The notes: a model not told the origin generated them from the letters alone. A stretch of 64,000 nt of DNA from JAAYED01 sp040772225 (GCA_040772225.1 JAXGYO010000005.1:1-64000); one strand, 5' to 3'. Positions 52,619 to 61,791 are shown, counted from the first letter of the stretch. A program made the numbers and translations.

Positions 52619-53367
52619 TCATCCTCCTTCGGCCGGCAGCATTGCCACCAGTTCCACCAGCGATTCGATCATCAGATCGGGCACGGGCCCGGCGAGCAAA
52701 CGCGCCATGGCCGGCGAGCGCCGCCCGCCGCGGTTCCGCCACACCGCACGCCCGCGGCCCGGGCACCCGCCACATCCGTCTGCAGGTCGTCGCCCACGTG
52801 CACCAACTCGTCCGGGCGGCAAGCCAGCCGCTGGCAGGCGATCTCAAAGATGCGCGGGTCGGGCTTTATGTAGCCTACCTCCGCCGCAAACAGCGTCGTC
52901 GCAAAAGGCATGCGCAGGCCAGCACGGGCCACATCGGTGTTGCCGTTGGACATAACCGCGAGCGGGTAGCGTGCTCCCAGCGTCTTCAGGGCTGGCTCCG
53001 CGTCGGGATAGAGACACAGTGTCTCGTACCGCTCGTGCATGTACAGATCAAAGAGAGCCCTGGCCAGTACGTGATCGTCGCCGCCGCCCGCGGCCGCCAC
53101 GGCGCGGCGCATCCCCTCCATCCGGATGGATTCCATCGTGGCGCCTGGCATGTCGACTTCTGCGGCATCGCGCAGCGCCCGCAACTGCGGTACCGTCAGA
53201 TCGCGCGATGCGGCTCCGGGCAGGCGCCGTTGCAGCTCGGCCAGCACGCAGCCCAGCCCGTGGAGCATGCCGGTCTCGAAATCCCAGAGCGTGCCATCGC
53301 CGTCAAAGGAGATGGCGCGGATGTTGCTTAATGGTGGACGGGACCCGAATGTCTGCGCGCTGATCAT
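52619..53367 (-). pseudogene. Frameshifted HAD-family hydrolase
   Basis: Phosphatase of the haloacid-dehalogenase type. Motif I ISFDGDGTLWDF, motif II VMSNGNTD, motif III Lys in GYIKPDPRIFE and motif IV HVGDDLQTDVAGARAAGV are all in one frame. At about 52745 the frame changes: the normal C-terminus (AVWRNRGGRRSPAMARLLAG to VAMLPAEGG) follows in another frame. All catalytic motifs lie before the shift, so the product may stay active. Sequencing error is possible. Start 53367 has GGAGG upstream. Confidence 0.75.
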
Positions 53368-53514
53368 GGATCAGTTACCTCCAGCGGTGGGCAGCCGTTG
53401 GCCATGATTCTATCACGATCGCATCAGCCGTTGCCAGCCGTTCCTGCCGGGTCCCGCGCTTGCGTCGCGCCGCCTGAGCGGCTAGGATGGCAGGCAATCC
53501 AGCGGGAGGGGGCC

Positions 53515-54831
53515 ATGCCACAGACAGCCAGCAAAGCAGATCGCGCTTCCGGCCACGAGTCGGACACCCGCGCTGTATGGATCCTGACGGTCTGCACGGC
53601 GCTGGCGCTCATCGGCGACGGGACCGCGTATGCGGTGCTCCCGTCGCTCTATCCGGCGGTGGGCATCAGCGTCGCACAGGTGGGCGTGCTGCTCTCGGTA
53701 AACCGGCTGGTGCGCCCGCCCCTGAACATGCTCAGCGGCTGGCTCAACAGCCGCGTTGACCCGCGCCTGCCCTACACGCTGGGACTGGCCATCGGGGCCT
53801 GCTCCACGCTGGGCTATGGCCTGGTGCGCGGTTTCTGGCCGCTGGTGGCCCTCCGGGCGCTCTGGGGCGTGGCCTGGGCGCTCATCGCGGTCTCGGCCTA
53901 TGCCATGGTGCTGGATGTGACGGCCACAGCCAACCGGGGCCGTTACGCGGGCTCGTACCACTCGCTCTCCTTCTTCGGCGGCGCGGTGGGGGCCATGGGC
54001 GGGGGATTCCTGGCGGACGCCCTGGGTTTCTCGCGGACGATGCTGATGCTCGGTGCGCTGTCGGCGGTGGCGGTGGTGCCTGCCCTGTGGCTGCCAAGGC
54101 ACGCGCGCTCAAGTGCGGGCCATGCGCGCCTGGCGCCGGCGGATGGGGAGCCGGCGCTCTCGCTAAGGCGCCGGGCTGCACTGTGGATGGAGGGCCTCAA
54201 GGGGCTGGACACGCGCCTGTGGCTGATCCTCTCGCTTAACTTTGTCGAGAGGCTCTTTTTCGCGGGCGTGTTCTACGGGACGCTCGGATTCTACCTGAAA
54301 GAGGTGCTCCCCGGTGGGCTCCGTCTGGGGACCCTGTTGATCGGCGTGGCCTCCCTGACCGGCGTACTGCTGTTCGCGCGCAATGGTCTGTCGGTGCTCT
54401 CCGGGCCAGCGCTGGGCTACCTCTCTGACCGGCTGGGGGACCGCACGCGGGTTCTGATGCTGGGCGAAGCCTTTGGCGTCGCGGGCCTGCTCTGTCTGGG
54501 GGCGGGCGCGCACCCGGCGCTCGTCATCCTGGCGGTGATTCTGACTGCTCTGGCCAACGGCGTGGTCTCGCCCATGCTCATGTCCTGGATGGGCGACCTC
54601 ACCCTGCGGGGAGGGCGGGGGCCGCTGGTGGGCGCGTACCAGACCATGGGCGATCTGGGCTCGGGCCTGGGCCCCCTGATCGCCTACCCGCTCATGGCCG
54701 CCCTGGGCACACGCCCGGTGTACCTACTGTGCGCGGCGCTGCTTTCGCTCACGGTCCCGCTGATTCTGTGGGCGAGGCGGGCGCAGAGCATGGACCATGG
54801 ACGTCAGCAGACCATGGACGATGGACGATAG
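53515..54831 (+). CDS. MFS transporter
   Basis: 438-residue, 12-TM major-facilitator membrane transporter. Motif A-like loop SGWLNSRVDPRLPYTLGLAI, second half GYLSDRLGDRTRVLMLGEAF, and SPMLMSWMGDLTLRGGRGPL. Substrate unknown. GGGAGG lies 5 bases before ATG 53515. The last 17 or so residues (SMDHGRQQTMDDGR) and the stop are encoded by the dispersed repeat, so the tail was replaced or extended by it. Confidence 0.88.
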   Translation: MPQTASKADRASGHESDTRAVWILTVCTALALIGDGTAYAVLPSLYPAVGISVAQVGVLLSVNRLVRPPLNMLSGWLNSRVDPRLPYTLGLAIGACSTLGYGLVRGFWPLVALRALWGVAWALIAVSAYAMVLDVTATANRGRYAGSYHSLSFFGGAVGAMGGGFLADALGFSRTMLMLGALSAVAVVPALWLPRHARSSAGHARLAPADGEPALSLRRRAALWMEGLKGLDTRLWLILSLNFVERLFFAGVFYGTLGFYLKEVLPGGLRLGTLLIGVASLTGVLLFARNGLSVLSGPALGYLSDRLGDRTRVLMLGEAFGVAGLLCLGAGAHPALVILAVILTALANGVVSPMLMSWMGDLTLRGGRGPLVGAYQTMGDLGSGLGPLIAYPLMAALGTRPVYLLCAALLSLTVPLILWARRAQSMDHGRQQTMDDGR

Positions 54832-54890
54832 ACCATAGGGAGCGGCCGGCTGTGGCGCATGGTCTATCGTCTATGGTCTAGGGTCATCCC
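54788..54890. repeat. Dispersed repeat, copy 2
   Basis: CATGGACCATGGACG, ACCATGGACGATGGACGATA and their complement GGTCTATCGTCTATGGTCTA. It covers the 3' ends of the convergent MFS and GNAT genes and supplies both stop codons (plus strand TAG at 54829-54831; minus strand TAG at 54873-54871). Confidence 0.65.
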
Positions 54891-55413
54891 TGGTCGTGTT
54901 CCACTGCTTGCGGCTCATCGCAAACCGCCGTTCTCCCTCGTGCCCTGGCGCGAACTCCTCAACCATCCCCGCCTTGAGCATGACCCGTGCCGAGCGCGGG
55001 TTCGCGGCGTCGCACTCGCCATAGATGCCCTGGATATCCAGGTGCAGAAAGCACCAGTCCATGAGCGCGCGCAACGCCTCCGGGGCATAGCCCTGGCCCC
55101 AGTGGACCGGCAGCAGCGCATAGCCGAAATCGAGGTCCCCGCGCTGTTGGTCACCACCGTGCCCGATGCCGATCCAGCCCAGAATGGCGGCGTCCTCGCG
55201 CCGCATGATCGTCAGGTTCCAAGAGAAGCGCGGCACGCGGCTGTTGTGGTCCATGGTCTCTACGATCCAGGCATGGACCTCCTCTGGCGTGCGTGAGAGG
55301 ATATACTCATTATATTGCGTGACCAGAGGGTCCATGCGCAGCGCGGCCATCGCCGGCTCGTCCGCCCGCGCCACGTCCCGCAAGATCAGGCGGTCTGTCA
55401 TGATCGAGAACAT
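54871..55413 (-). CDS. GNAT-family N-acetyltransferase
   Basis: 180 residues; acetyl-CoA-dependent. Seen: TDRLILRDVARADEPAMAAL, GWIGIGHGGDQQRGDLDFGY, LLPVHWGQGYAPEALRALMD (acetyl-CoA loop) and NPRSARVMLKAGMVEEFAPG, typical of the RimJ/RimL type that acetylates protein N-termini or small molecules. Start MFSIMTDR at 55413 is a judgement; ATG 55401 is possible. The C-terminal DDPRP and stop come from the dispersed repeat. Confidence 0.88.
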   Translation of the reverse strand: MFSIMTDRLILRDVARADEPAMAALRMDPLVTQYNEYILSRTPEEVHAWIVETMDHNSRVPRFSWNLTIMRREDAAILGWIGIGHGGDQQRGDLDFGYALLPVHWGQGYAPEALRALMDWCFLHLDIQGIYGECDAANPRSARVMLKAGMVEEFAPGHEGERRFAMSRKQWNTTRDDPRP

Positions 55414-55513
55414 GGGGCAACCGTTGCGCGAATCGCGTTGCGCGTTTCGCGTGAGCTCTCTCGAGTCAGTACTCCACAGCCCCGGCGCCCAGCAGTCACT
55501 CCAAGGCAATCCA

Positions 55514-55555
55514 GACCTTCGACCTTCGACCTTCGACCTTCGACCTTCGACGTTC
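55514..55555. repeat. Heptanucleotide tandem repeat (GACCTTC)n
   Basis: Five perfect GACCTTC units (55514-55548) and one GACGTTC variant, followed by degenerate CACGTTCACACG-type sequence. Non-coding, between the GNAT and aldo/keto reductase genes. Confidence 0.85.
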
Positions 55556-55590
55556 GCACGTTCACACGTTTACACGCTCACATGCGTCCT

Positions 55591-56451
55591 CTACCGCGCC
55601 GCCCAGCCCGTGGGGTTACCCCAGTTGTCCGCTTTCCACGGCATGTTCTCCGGGCTGACCAGGTGCATCACGCTCTGGAGCAGGGTATGGCGTTCCGGTG
55701 TTCGCAGGGGCTCAAAGTTCTCAGCGACCTCCAGGTCAAAGAGCAACTGCTCCATCGTGCTGCAGCCCACGATGCACGTGGTGAGCGGGAGGCTCATGCT
55801 GTAGCGCAGGGCGTCGGCGGCGCAAAAGGTGAGCCGGTTGTAGGCGAACACCTTCATGCCGATGACGCCCACGTTCTGCTCCTCGGCCACCGGCAGGAAT
55901 TCTTCGGCGAAGGAGTAGATATAATGGTCCAGCGCCGAGACCGCACACAGCACGGTATCAAAGGGGAACCGGCGCAGTGCCTCGATCTGGACCCGCGGGT
56001 TGGTGTGGCCAGAGATGGAGATGTTGCGGATCATGCCCTGATCGCGCGCCCACAGCATCGTCTCCAGCGCGCCGCCCTTCCCGGTCATGGCGTCCAGCCG
56101 CTCAAAGGACATCACGTCGTGCATGCGCCACTCGTCCACGTGGTCGGTCTGCAGACGCTTGAGGCTGGTCTCCAGCTGGCGCCTGGCGCCCTCGGCGGTG
56201 GGGTCAAAGAGCTTGGTGGCGATCCACATCTCCTCGCGGCGATCCTTCGCCACCAGGCCCACGCGCGACTCGGACTGGCCGGCAGAGTAGACATAAGCGG
56301 TGTCAAAGTAGCGGATGCCGCGGTCGATGGCGGTGTTCAGGATGGCGACGGCCTGCTCCTCGGAGCAGCCCTCCTCATCCACCAGGCGCTGGCATCCCAG
56401 GCTCAGGATGGGCATCATTTCACCAGTGCGTCCCAGAGGTCGGGTTTCCAT
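55591..56451 (-). CDS. Aldo/keto reductase (second)
   Basis: 286 residues. AKR motifs: RPLGRTGEMMPILSLGCQRL, GIRYFDTAYVYSAGQSESRV (Asp, Tyr), EMWIATKLFD (Lys), DHVDEWRMHDVMS (His), and TCIVGCSTMEQL near the cofactor. Closest in style to the YghZ/oxidoreductase group that often sits with ferredoxin-like domains, but no cluster motif is present. AAGGGAG lies 4 bases before the start. Substrate unknown. Confidence 0.9.
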   Translation of the reverse strand: METRPLGRTGEMMPILSLGCQRLVDEEGCSEEQAVAILNTAIDRGIRYFDTAYVYSAGQSESRVGLVAKDRREEMWIATKLFDPTAEGARRQLETSLKRLQTDHVDEWRMHDVMSFERLDAMTGKGGALETMLWARDQGMIRNISISGHTNPRVQIEALRRFPFDTVLCAVSALDHYIYSFAEEFLPVAEEQNVGVIGMKVFAYNRLTFCAADALRYSMSLPLTTCIVGCSTMEQLLFDLEVAENFEPLRTPERHTLLQSVMHLVSPENMPWKADNWGNPTGWAAR

Positions 56452-56585
56452 AGGGCTCCCTTCAATTACAGACAGAGAACAAACATCGATAGACAGGATG
56501 GGCCGGGTCGGGGCAGGCGTACGTCAGCCTCGACGGGTACTCGCGCGCCCGGCCCCAGGATGAGGCGTGAGGCATACCCGGGTCG

Positions 56586-57158
56586 TCAAAACTCGTGCGC
56601 CATGTGGTCCAGGTCGGCCTCCACGCGGGCCAGGTCGCGCTGGCAGGCCTCGATCTCTGCCCTCAGTGCCGCGATGCGCGGCTCCAGCGACGAACGGACG
56701 ACCGCCATCTGATGCTGGTGCTCGCGACGCGCATTCTGGTTCCGCCTGTACCGGTGCACACCCAGGGCTATGGCGGCGCCCCAGAGCAACAGTCCCCAGA
56801 ATATGCCGCTATCACCCATGGTGATCGCGACGAACCCTGCCAGCCCCAGGCCTGCGAGCCACGACAATGGGAGCGGGGCGGGAACGAAACTTGAGGCCGC
56901 GCCGCTCAGTTCTTGTCGGGCGTGCTCCTGCTCGAGCTCCAGGCGCGCGATTTGATGCTTGAGCCGTTCGACGGCCTGTTGCCGCGCCAGAAACCCCGTA
57001 TCGCGGCCGATTGTGGCCAGTTGTGCCATGGGGAATCCCGAGGATCCCTGGTTGATGGTCAACGCCGTATCGCAGGAAGGGCAGCGGACGGTGGCGCCGA
57101 TGCGCGGCGCGTCCACCGGCGAACCGCAGTTCGGGCACTGAACAGAGACCAGGGTCAT
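56586..57158 (-). CDS. Zinc-ribbon, coiled-coil membrane protein
   Basis: 190 residues. N-terminal zinc ribbon CPNCGSPVDAPRIGATVRCP with CPSC; a coiled coil (FLARQQAVERLKHQIARLEL); two TM helices (LSWLAGLGLAGFVAITM; IFWGLLLWGAAIALGVHRY); and a C-terminal coiled coil (EIEACQRDLARVEADLDHMA). Function unknown. Start 57158 has AAGGAG about 8 bases upstream. Confidence 0.8.
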   Translation of the reverse strand: MTLVSVQCPNCGSPVDAPRIGATVRCPSCDTALTINQGSSGFPMAQLATIGRDTGFLARQQAVERLKHQIARLELEQEHARQELSGAASSFVPAPLPLSWLAGLGLAGFVAITMGDSGIFWGLLLWGAAIALGVHRYRRNQNARREHQHQMAVVRSSLEPRIAALRAEIEACQRDLARVEADLDHMAHEF

Positions 57159-57240
57159 GGGCACACTCCTTCCTGCAAGAGTGCAGCGTGCTCTCATTGT
57201 ACCCGCTCTCGCTGGCCCTGAAAAGCGACCGTGCGACCTG

Positions 57241-57269
57241 TTGACCTGAGGTGGCTTCCCGTGTACACT
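57241..57269 (+). promoter_or_regulatory. Sigma-70 promoter of the DnaA-domain-I gene
   Basis: TTGACC (57241-57246), 17-base spacer, TACACT (57264-57269). The predicted start of transcription falls in the LexA-like box. This is the same arrangement as at 31644-31697. Confidence 0.65.
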
Positions 57270-57273
57270 GCGT

Positions 57274-57291
57274 ATAGAACAGATGTTCTAT
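57274..57291. promoter_or_regulatory. LexA-like (SOS) operator, second copy
   Basis: Arms ATAGAACA / TGTTCTAT around GA, with the GAAC-N4-GTTC core shared with the box at 31674-31697. Confidence 0.65.
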
Positions 57292-57311
57292 TGCCCTTGC
57301 GAGAGAGAGGA

Positions 57312-58385
57312 ATGTCAGCGCACGGTACCGACTTGTTCCCTGCTTTGCATGAGACCCTTGACTGGGCGCGCAGTCTTACGGCGCCAGGTGTGGACGCACG
57401 CCCGCTCCCTCTGGCGGCGCTCGCCGCGCTGCGGGGCGTCGCGCCGCGCACTCTGCGCGCGCACCTCGCCCGACTGGAGCAGCTCGGCTTGCTGGAGCGG
57501 CGCTATGCCGGGCAATGCGGGATCTCGCTCCACATCACGGCCGCCGCAGGCGAGTGCGACGGCCCCGGGCGGGAGGCTCCGCGGCCTCTCTCCCAGGTGA
57601 CCCCGGAGCGCAGCGACGGCAGGGTGGATCGCCCGGTTGACGCAGACCGGGCTGGCCGTGCCGTTGAGGCAGCGAACAGTGACGCAAAGGCTGCGGAGGC
57701 AGTGGCGCTGTTGACCGCCGCGGGTGTCTTTCCCCGCGTGGCGGCCGCGCTGGGAGCCAAACCGTGGATCACCCCTGAGATTATCGCGGCCTGGATACAC
57801 GAACTGGGTCGTGTCCGTGAGGTGCGCAACCTGGCGGCTGTGCTGGTCTACCGGCTGCAGGATCCGGCGCGGTGTCTACCGCCTCCCGGGGCCGGTACTC
57901 CCGATGGGCCGGCTTTGGGCCGTGTCCTCGGCGGGCGGGCGGCGCGCGACCATTGCGCGGATAACGAGCGCGATGGGCCCGGCCCGGCGACGAGCGGGGA
58001 CGTCGGAGCCGCCAAGGACGTCGGAGCCGCGCAGCCGGTACGACCGGGCGCACGGCTGCGTGTGTTGCTCTCGCGGGCGGTGCCGGAGGGTGAGCCGTCC
58101 AGTGCCGAGGTCGTATCCCCATCGGAGCCACTCGCCGCGTTGTGGGAGCGCGTTCGCCAGGCCATGGCCGGACGGCTCGGGCCGGACGTGGATCGGGTCT
58201 GGCTGGAGCATGCCCGCCCGCTGAGCTGTGCCGACGGCGTGCTGATCCTCGGCATCCCCACGGCGCTCGGCGCAGAATGGCTCAACCTGGCCGGCGTTCC
58301 GCGCTGTTACGAGGCCATCCAGGAGGCGGCGGGCCGGCCGTTGCTGCTGCGATTTGTACCCGCGAGCGCGCGCGACTGCCTCTGA
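57312..58385 (+). CDS. Winged-helix protein with C-terminal DnaA domain-I-like module
   Basis: 357 residues. The N-terminal winged HTH spans about residues 25-70 (LAALAALRGVAPRTLRAHLA, RLEQLGLLERRY). The middle is variable and Arg/Gly-rich, with a helical PRVAAALGAKPWITPEIIAA segment. The last 85 residues match DnaA domain I: LWERVRQAMAGRLGPDVDRV, WLEHARPLSCADGVLILGIP and EWLNLAGVPRCYEAI. There is no AAA+ ATPase or DnaA DNA-binding domain. It resembles plasmid/phage replication-initiation or helicase-recruiting proteins (inference). Damage-type control is suggested by the upstream operator. Confidence 0.8.
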   Translation: MSAHGTDLFPALHETLDWARSLTAPGVDARPLPLAALAALRGVAPRTLRAHLARLEQLGLLERRYAGQCGISLHITAAAGECDGPGREAPRPLSQVTPERSDGRVDRPVDADRAGRAVEAANSDAKAAEAVALLTAAGVFPRVAAALGAKPWITPEIIAAWIHELGRVREVRNLAAVLVYRLQDPARCLPPPGAGTPDGPALGRVLGGRAARDHCADNERDGPGPATSGDVGAAKDVGAAQPVRPGARLRVLLSRAVPEGEPSSAEVVSPSEPLAALWERVRQAMAGRLGPDVDRVWLEHARPLSCADGVLILGIPTALGAEWLNLAGVPRCYEAIQEAAGRPLLLRFVPASARDCL

Positions 58386-58508
58386 AAGAGGCGCAACGAA
58401 CGCGTGTGCTTCTGTTTATCGCAGCGTGAAAGACAAGCCCTTGCGCGCCGCTTCATGCACCATCGGACATCGGGCATGGTCGCGCTGCAGGAGTGGTACG
58501 CGACTGCC

Positions 58509-59870
58509 CTACACTGTCTCGCGCGTGAGATTCTTCATCCAGTTAAAGCTGTTGATCTTGAACACCGCGACAAAGCACTTGAGAATCTGGTCGGACTTGA
58601 GGCAGGCCCAGACCACCCACGGCGGCGCGCCCAGCCAGGCGGCGAGCATGGCGGACGGTAGTACGACGAGAAACACAAAGATGGTATCGTTTTTGAACAC
58701 AAAGGCTACGTCGCCGCCCGCCTTGACCAGTCCCGCAAGGCATGCCGCCTGATAACAGGTGCCGACCATGGTGACCGACAGCACGGTGATGAACTCTCTC
58801 GCACGTATCGCGGCTTGAGCGCTGATGCCCCTGTACAGGCTGACGAACGGATAACGCAGCAGGAATACCGTGCCGCCTGTGAGCATTCCTACGACCAGGA
58901 AGATGATCTGCACAGTCCTGGCGTATTCCTTCATGAGTTCGGTACGACCTGCGCCCACTGTTTTGCCGGTGATGATGCTGACGGCCGCGGTCATGCCGTT
59001 CATCGTCACAAAAGCCAGCGCATTCATCGTGTTGGCCACGCTGACCGCCGTAGTGACGCTCTCGGGAAAGCGACCGAGGATGGCGGAGCTGGTCATCATG
59101 TTGACGCTCCAGACGACATTGCCGCCGACCATCGGCAGCCCGTTGTGGATGAAATCGTGTCGGAGATCCGGGTCGCTCGCGAGGAGATCCGAAGGCTGCA
59201 GGTTCAGCTTCCTGTCCACTTTCGTCACGTAAAAGATCATGACGCACATCTCTACAAAACGGGAGATGACTGTCGCGAGCGCCGCGCCGCGAATGCCCAT
59301 GGCGGGCAGGCCAAGTTTGCCAAAGATCAGCACATAGTTCAGGCCGATGTTGACAAACAGCGACACCAGCGCAACCAGCATGCCGATGCGCGCCACCTCA
59401 ACGCTGCGCATGGCGGCAATGAGCGCCAGCGTGACGCCGACGAACATGTAGGACAGGCAGACGATCCTCAGGTATGCCGTGCCCGCGGCGACTACAGTGT
59501 CGGCACTGGCAAATATGCGGATGAGTTGCTCCGGGAACAGCAGGCAGGCGAGTGTCATGAGTGCACCAAAGGTCATCGTCAGGTGCAGCCCGATCGCCAC
59601 GATTCGCCTGATGCTGAGGGTATCCTTCTTGCCCCAGTACTGTGCCGAGAGGACCAGAATGGCGCCCTCGATGCCGCCCGACACCATCTGCAGAAAGGTC
59701 TGCATCTGACTGCCCATGAACACGCCCGACAGCGCCGCATCGCCGAGCGAGCCGATCATCAGGTTATCGGCAAAGCTCACCGAGAAGGTCATGAGGTTCT
59801 GCAATGTCACCGGAGCGGCGAGGTAAATCAGGGAGCGATAAAAGCTTCTGTCACGGGTGATCCATCGCAT
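58509..59870 (-). CDS. MATE-family efflux transporter
   Basis: 453-residue, 12-TM multidrug/cation antiporter. Two repeated halves; landmarks: IYLAAPVTLQNLMTFSVSFA (DNLMIGSLGDAALSGVFMGS follows), NIGLNYVLIFGKLGLPAMGI, and SITGKTVGAGRTELMKEYAR-like second-half motif. It exports drugs or metabolites using Na+ or H+. Start MRWITRDR at 59870 is chosen because GGAG lies 6 bases upstream. Confidence 0.92.
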   Translation of the reverse strand: MRWITRDRSFYRSLIYLAAPVTLQNLMTFSVSFADNLMIGSLGDAALSGVFMGSQMQTFLQMVSGGIEGAILVLSAQYWGKKDTLSIRRIVAIGLHLTMTFGALMTLACLLFPEQLIRIFASADTVVAAGTAYLRIVCLSYMFVGVTLALIAAMRSVEVARIGMLVALVSLFVNIGLNYVLIFGKLGLPAMGIRGAALATVISRFVEMCVMIFYVTKVDRKLNLQPSDLLASDPDLRHDFIHNGLPMVGGNVVWSVNMMTSSAILGRFPESVTTAVSVANTMNALAFVTMNGMTAAVSIITGKTVGAGRTELMKEYARTVQIIFLVVGMLTGGTVFLLRYPFVSLYRGISAQAAIRAREFITVLSVTMVGTCYQAACLAGLVKAGGDVAFVFKNDTIFVFLVVLPSAMLAAWLGAPPWVVWACLKSDQILKCFVAVFKINSFNWMKNLTRETV

Positions 59871-60507
59871 GCTCATCTCCAATGCGCCCATTATTCAGCA
59901 TCTGCAACCGGGAACAGGTATCGCCAGCGCACGAGAAGGCATCCTTGCCCGCGCGCTCCTGTTGAGCAGGTATCTATGCCACGTTCGCCTTCCGGAATAC
60001 CGCACCGATCGGTTTGCAGTCAGGATCAACTGCACCGGGTGGTATCAGCGAATGCCCTCCGTCCGCGCGTGTGCGGGAACACCCGGACTATACCAGACTC
60101 GCGCGTTCTGCACAGCGCGAGAACGCCTCGTCATGCCTGACACCGCTTGAGAAATGGACACAGAAGGAGAGAGCATGCGACATATCACAGGGCATCATAT
60201 CCAGGATTCGCCGGGATACGAATACAGCATCCGTCCGGCATCCCTCGTCGAGGTGCGCAGGACACGGTTCCCGTGCTCCCGCCCTATCGCCCTATCGCAG
60301 GCTGTTCGATGCTCTGTGGTCTATCGTCTATGGTCCATCGTCCATCGTCCATCCTGTGGGCACGCTTTTCTCCTCTTGCGCGTGACATTCTATATGTTAT
60401 GTGATACCATTTGATTGTGATGGCCTGGATCACGGCATCAGGGACCGTTGGGCCTGGTGGTTGAGCTGCAGGCGGCGGACCGCAGCGTCGGTCGAGGAGG
60501 ATCTGGC
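59871..60507. other. 637-base region with little coding content and dispersed repeat copy 3
   Basis: A short frame at 60175-60414 begins after AAGGAGAGAGC with MRHITGHHIQDSPGYEYSIR but soon runs into the dispersed repeat (60315-60354, TGGTCTATCGTCTATGGTCC then CATCGTCCATCGTCCATC). It may be a gene broken by the repeat, or chance. Nothing else is supported. Confidence 0.4.
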
Positions 60508-60684
60508 GTGAGCAAGTCGAAGGATGAGGTCAAGGGCACTGCCGAGGACACGAGGGTCGCCGAAGAAGAGATCGCTGAGAAGGTCAAAAAGCCGAAAAAG
60601 GCCAAGAAGGAGAAGAAGGAAATGAAGGACAAGAAGGACAAGAAGGATAATAAGGACAAGAAGGACAAGAAGGGTAAGAAATAG
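60508..60684 (+). CDS. Lys-rich mini-protein
   Basis: 58 residues, almost half Lys: starts MSKSKDEVKGTAEDTRVAEE and ends in KKDKK repeats. Start is GTG at 60508 with GAGGAGGA 6 bases upstream. Unstructured and very basic after an acidic N-terminal part; could bind nucleic acid or polyphosphate (inference). A second Lys-rich mini-protein follows 15 bases downstream. Confidence 0.6.
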   Translation: MSKSKDEVKGTAEDTRVAEEEIAEKVKKPKKAKKEKKEMKDKKDKKDNKDKKDKKGKK

Positions 60685-60699
60685 CCGGGAGAGGAACCT

Positions 60700-60783
60700 A
60701 TGAGTAAGGGTATGGATAAGGGGAAAGACAAGGCCAAGCGCAAGCCTAAAAAGCCCCGAACCACTCCGCAGCCTGCAGGCTGA
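60700..60783 (+). CDS. Very small Lys-rich protein
   Basis: 27 residues: MSKGMDKGKDKAKRKPKKPR then TTPQPAG. The ATG is preceded by AGAGGA with 5 bases spacing. It shares the MSK start and Lys-rich make-up with the gene before it. Followed by a hairpin terminator. Confidence 0.5.
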   Translation: MSKGMDKGKDKAKRKPKKPRTTPQPAG

Positions 60784-60817
60784 CGAATGTGAAAGGCTCC
60801 TAAGTAATGTACCAGGT

Positions 60818-60848
60818 CAGGAGGCCTCGCAGGATGTGGGGCCTCCTG
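60818..60848 (+). terminator. Terminator hairpin
   Basis: CAGGAGGCC (60818-60826) with GGCCTCCTG (60840-60848), then CGCTTTATT. It ends the mini-protein transcript. Confidence 0.55.
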
Positions 60849-60903
60849 CGCTTTATTCCCATCCAAACGCCGCAGCGTTGCGCACTCACGGAGGAGAGGT
60901 GAC

Positions 60904-61791
60904 ATGGGTGTCATTCGACAGGTGTCAGAGGTTCTGACAGCCGTTCCTACCATCGAGGGAGCAGGGGTGCATCTGCTCCGGGTATTCGGCGCCGACCAGG
61001 GCATGCGCACGGACCCCTTCTTGCAGCTTGATGACTTTAGCTCCAATAGCCCCGCTGACTATCTGCCGGGCTATCCCTGGCATCCTCACCGGGGCCTGGA
61101 GACGATCACCTATGTGCTGGCAGGGAGTGTGACCTATTCTGACAGCCTGGGCAACCGCGGCGTAACTCCCGCCGGTGAGGTGCAGTGGATGACCGCTGGA
61201 AGCGGCGTTGTGCATCAGGAAAGGCCCCGGGGCAACCGCGCGGGGCATCTGGCCGGACTGCAGTTGTGGAGCAACCTGCCCGCCAGCCTCAAGATGCGCC
61301 CTCCGCGCTATATCGAGATCGTCAGCGAAGAGATTCCGACGGTGGATCTGCCGGGAGGGGGCTGCATCCTCGTGATCTCGGGCAAGGTGGGCGAGGCTGA
61401 GGGACCGGTCCCTGATCTGATGACGACACCGCTGTGCCTGGACGTAACACTCATCCCCGGTGCATCTCTTGACCTGACCGTGAGCGATGGGCATACCGTG
61501 ATTGCCTATGTTATGAACGGCAGCCTGCTGCCGGCGCCAGGCCATGGTGAGGTTTCAGCGCACCAGGCCGTGCTGTTCGAGCGCGCCGGTGACACCCTGT
61601 CTGTGGTCGCCGGCGAGGAGGGTGCGCGTCTGTTTGTCATCGGCGGGGAGCCCCTGGGCGAGCCCGTGGTCCGTCAGGGCCCGATTGTGATGAACACGGC
61701 GGAAGAGCTGGACACGGCGCTGCGCGAGCTGCAGGAGGGCACCTTTATCAAGGACTTTGCCGCGGCCCCCAAGGATGGCGGCATGGACTAG
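60904..61791 (+). CDS. Pirin-family cupin protein
   Basis: 295-residue two-cupin protein. Metal-binding motif in WHPHRGLETITYVLAGSVTY with later VVHQERPRGNRAGHLAGLQL and LWSNLPASLKM. Pirins may act as quercetinase-like dioxygenases or regulators. Start has GGAGGAGAGG upstream. Intact. Confidence 0.92.
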   Translation: MGVIRQVSEVLTAVPTIEGAGVHLLRVFGADQGMRTDPFLQLDDFSSNSPADYLPGYPWHPHRGLETITYVLAGSVTYSDSLGNRGVTPAGEVQWMTAGSGVVHQERPRGNRAGHLAGLQLWSNLPASLKMRPPRYIEIVSEEIPTVDLPGGGCILVISGKVGEAEGPVPDLMTTPLCLDVTLIPGASLDLTVSDGHTVIAYVMNGSLLPAPGHGEVSAHQAVLFERAGDTLSVVAGEEGARLFVIGGEPLGEPVVRQGPIVMNTAEELDTALRELQEGTFIKDFAAAPKDGGMD

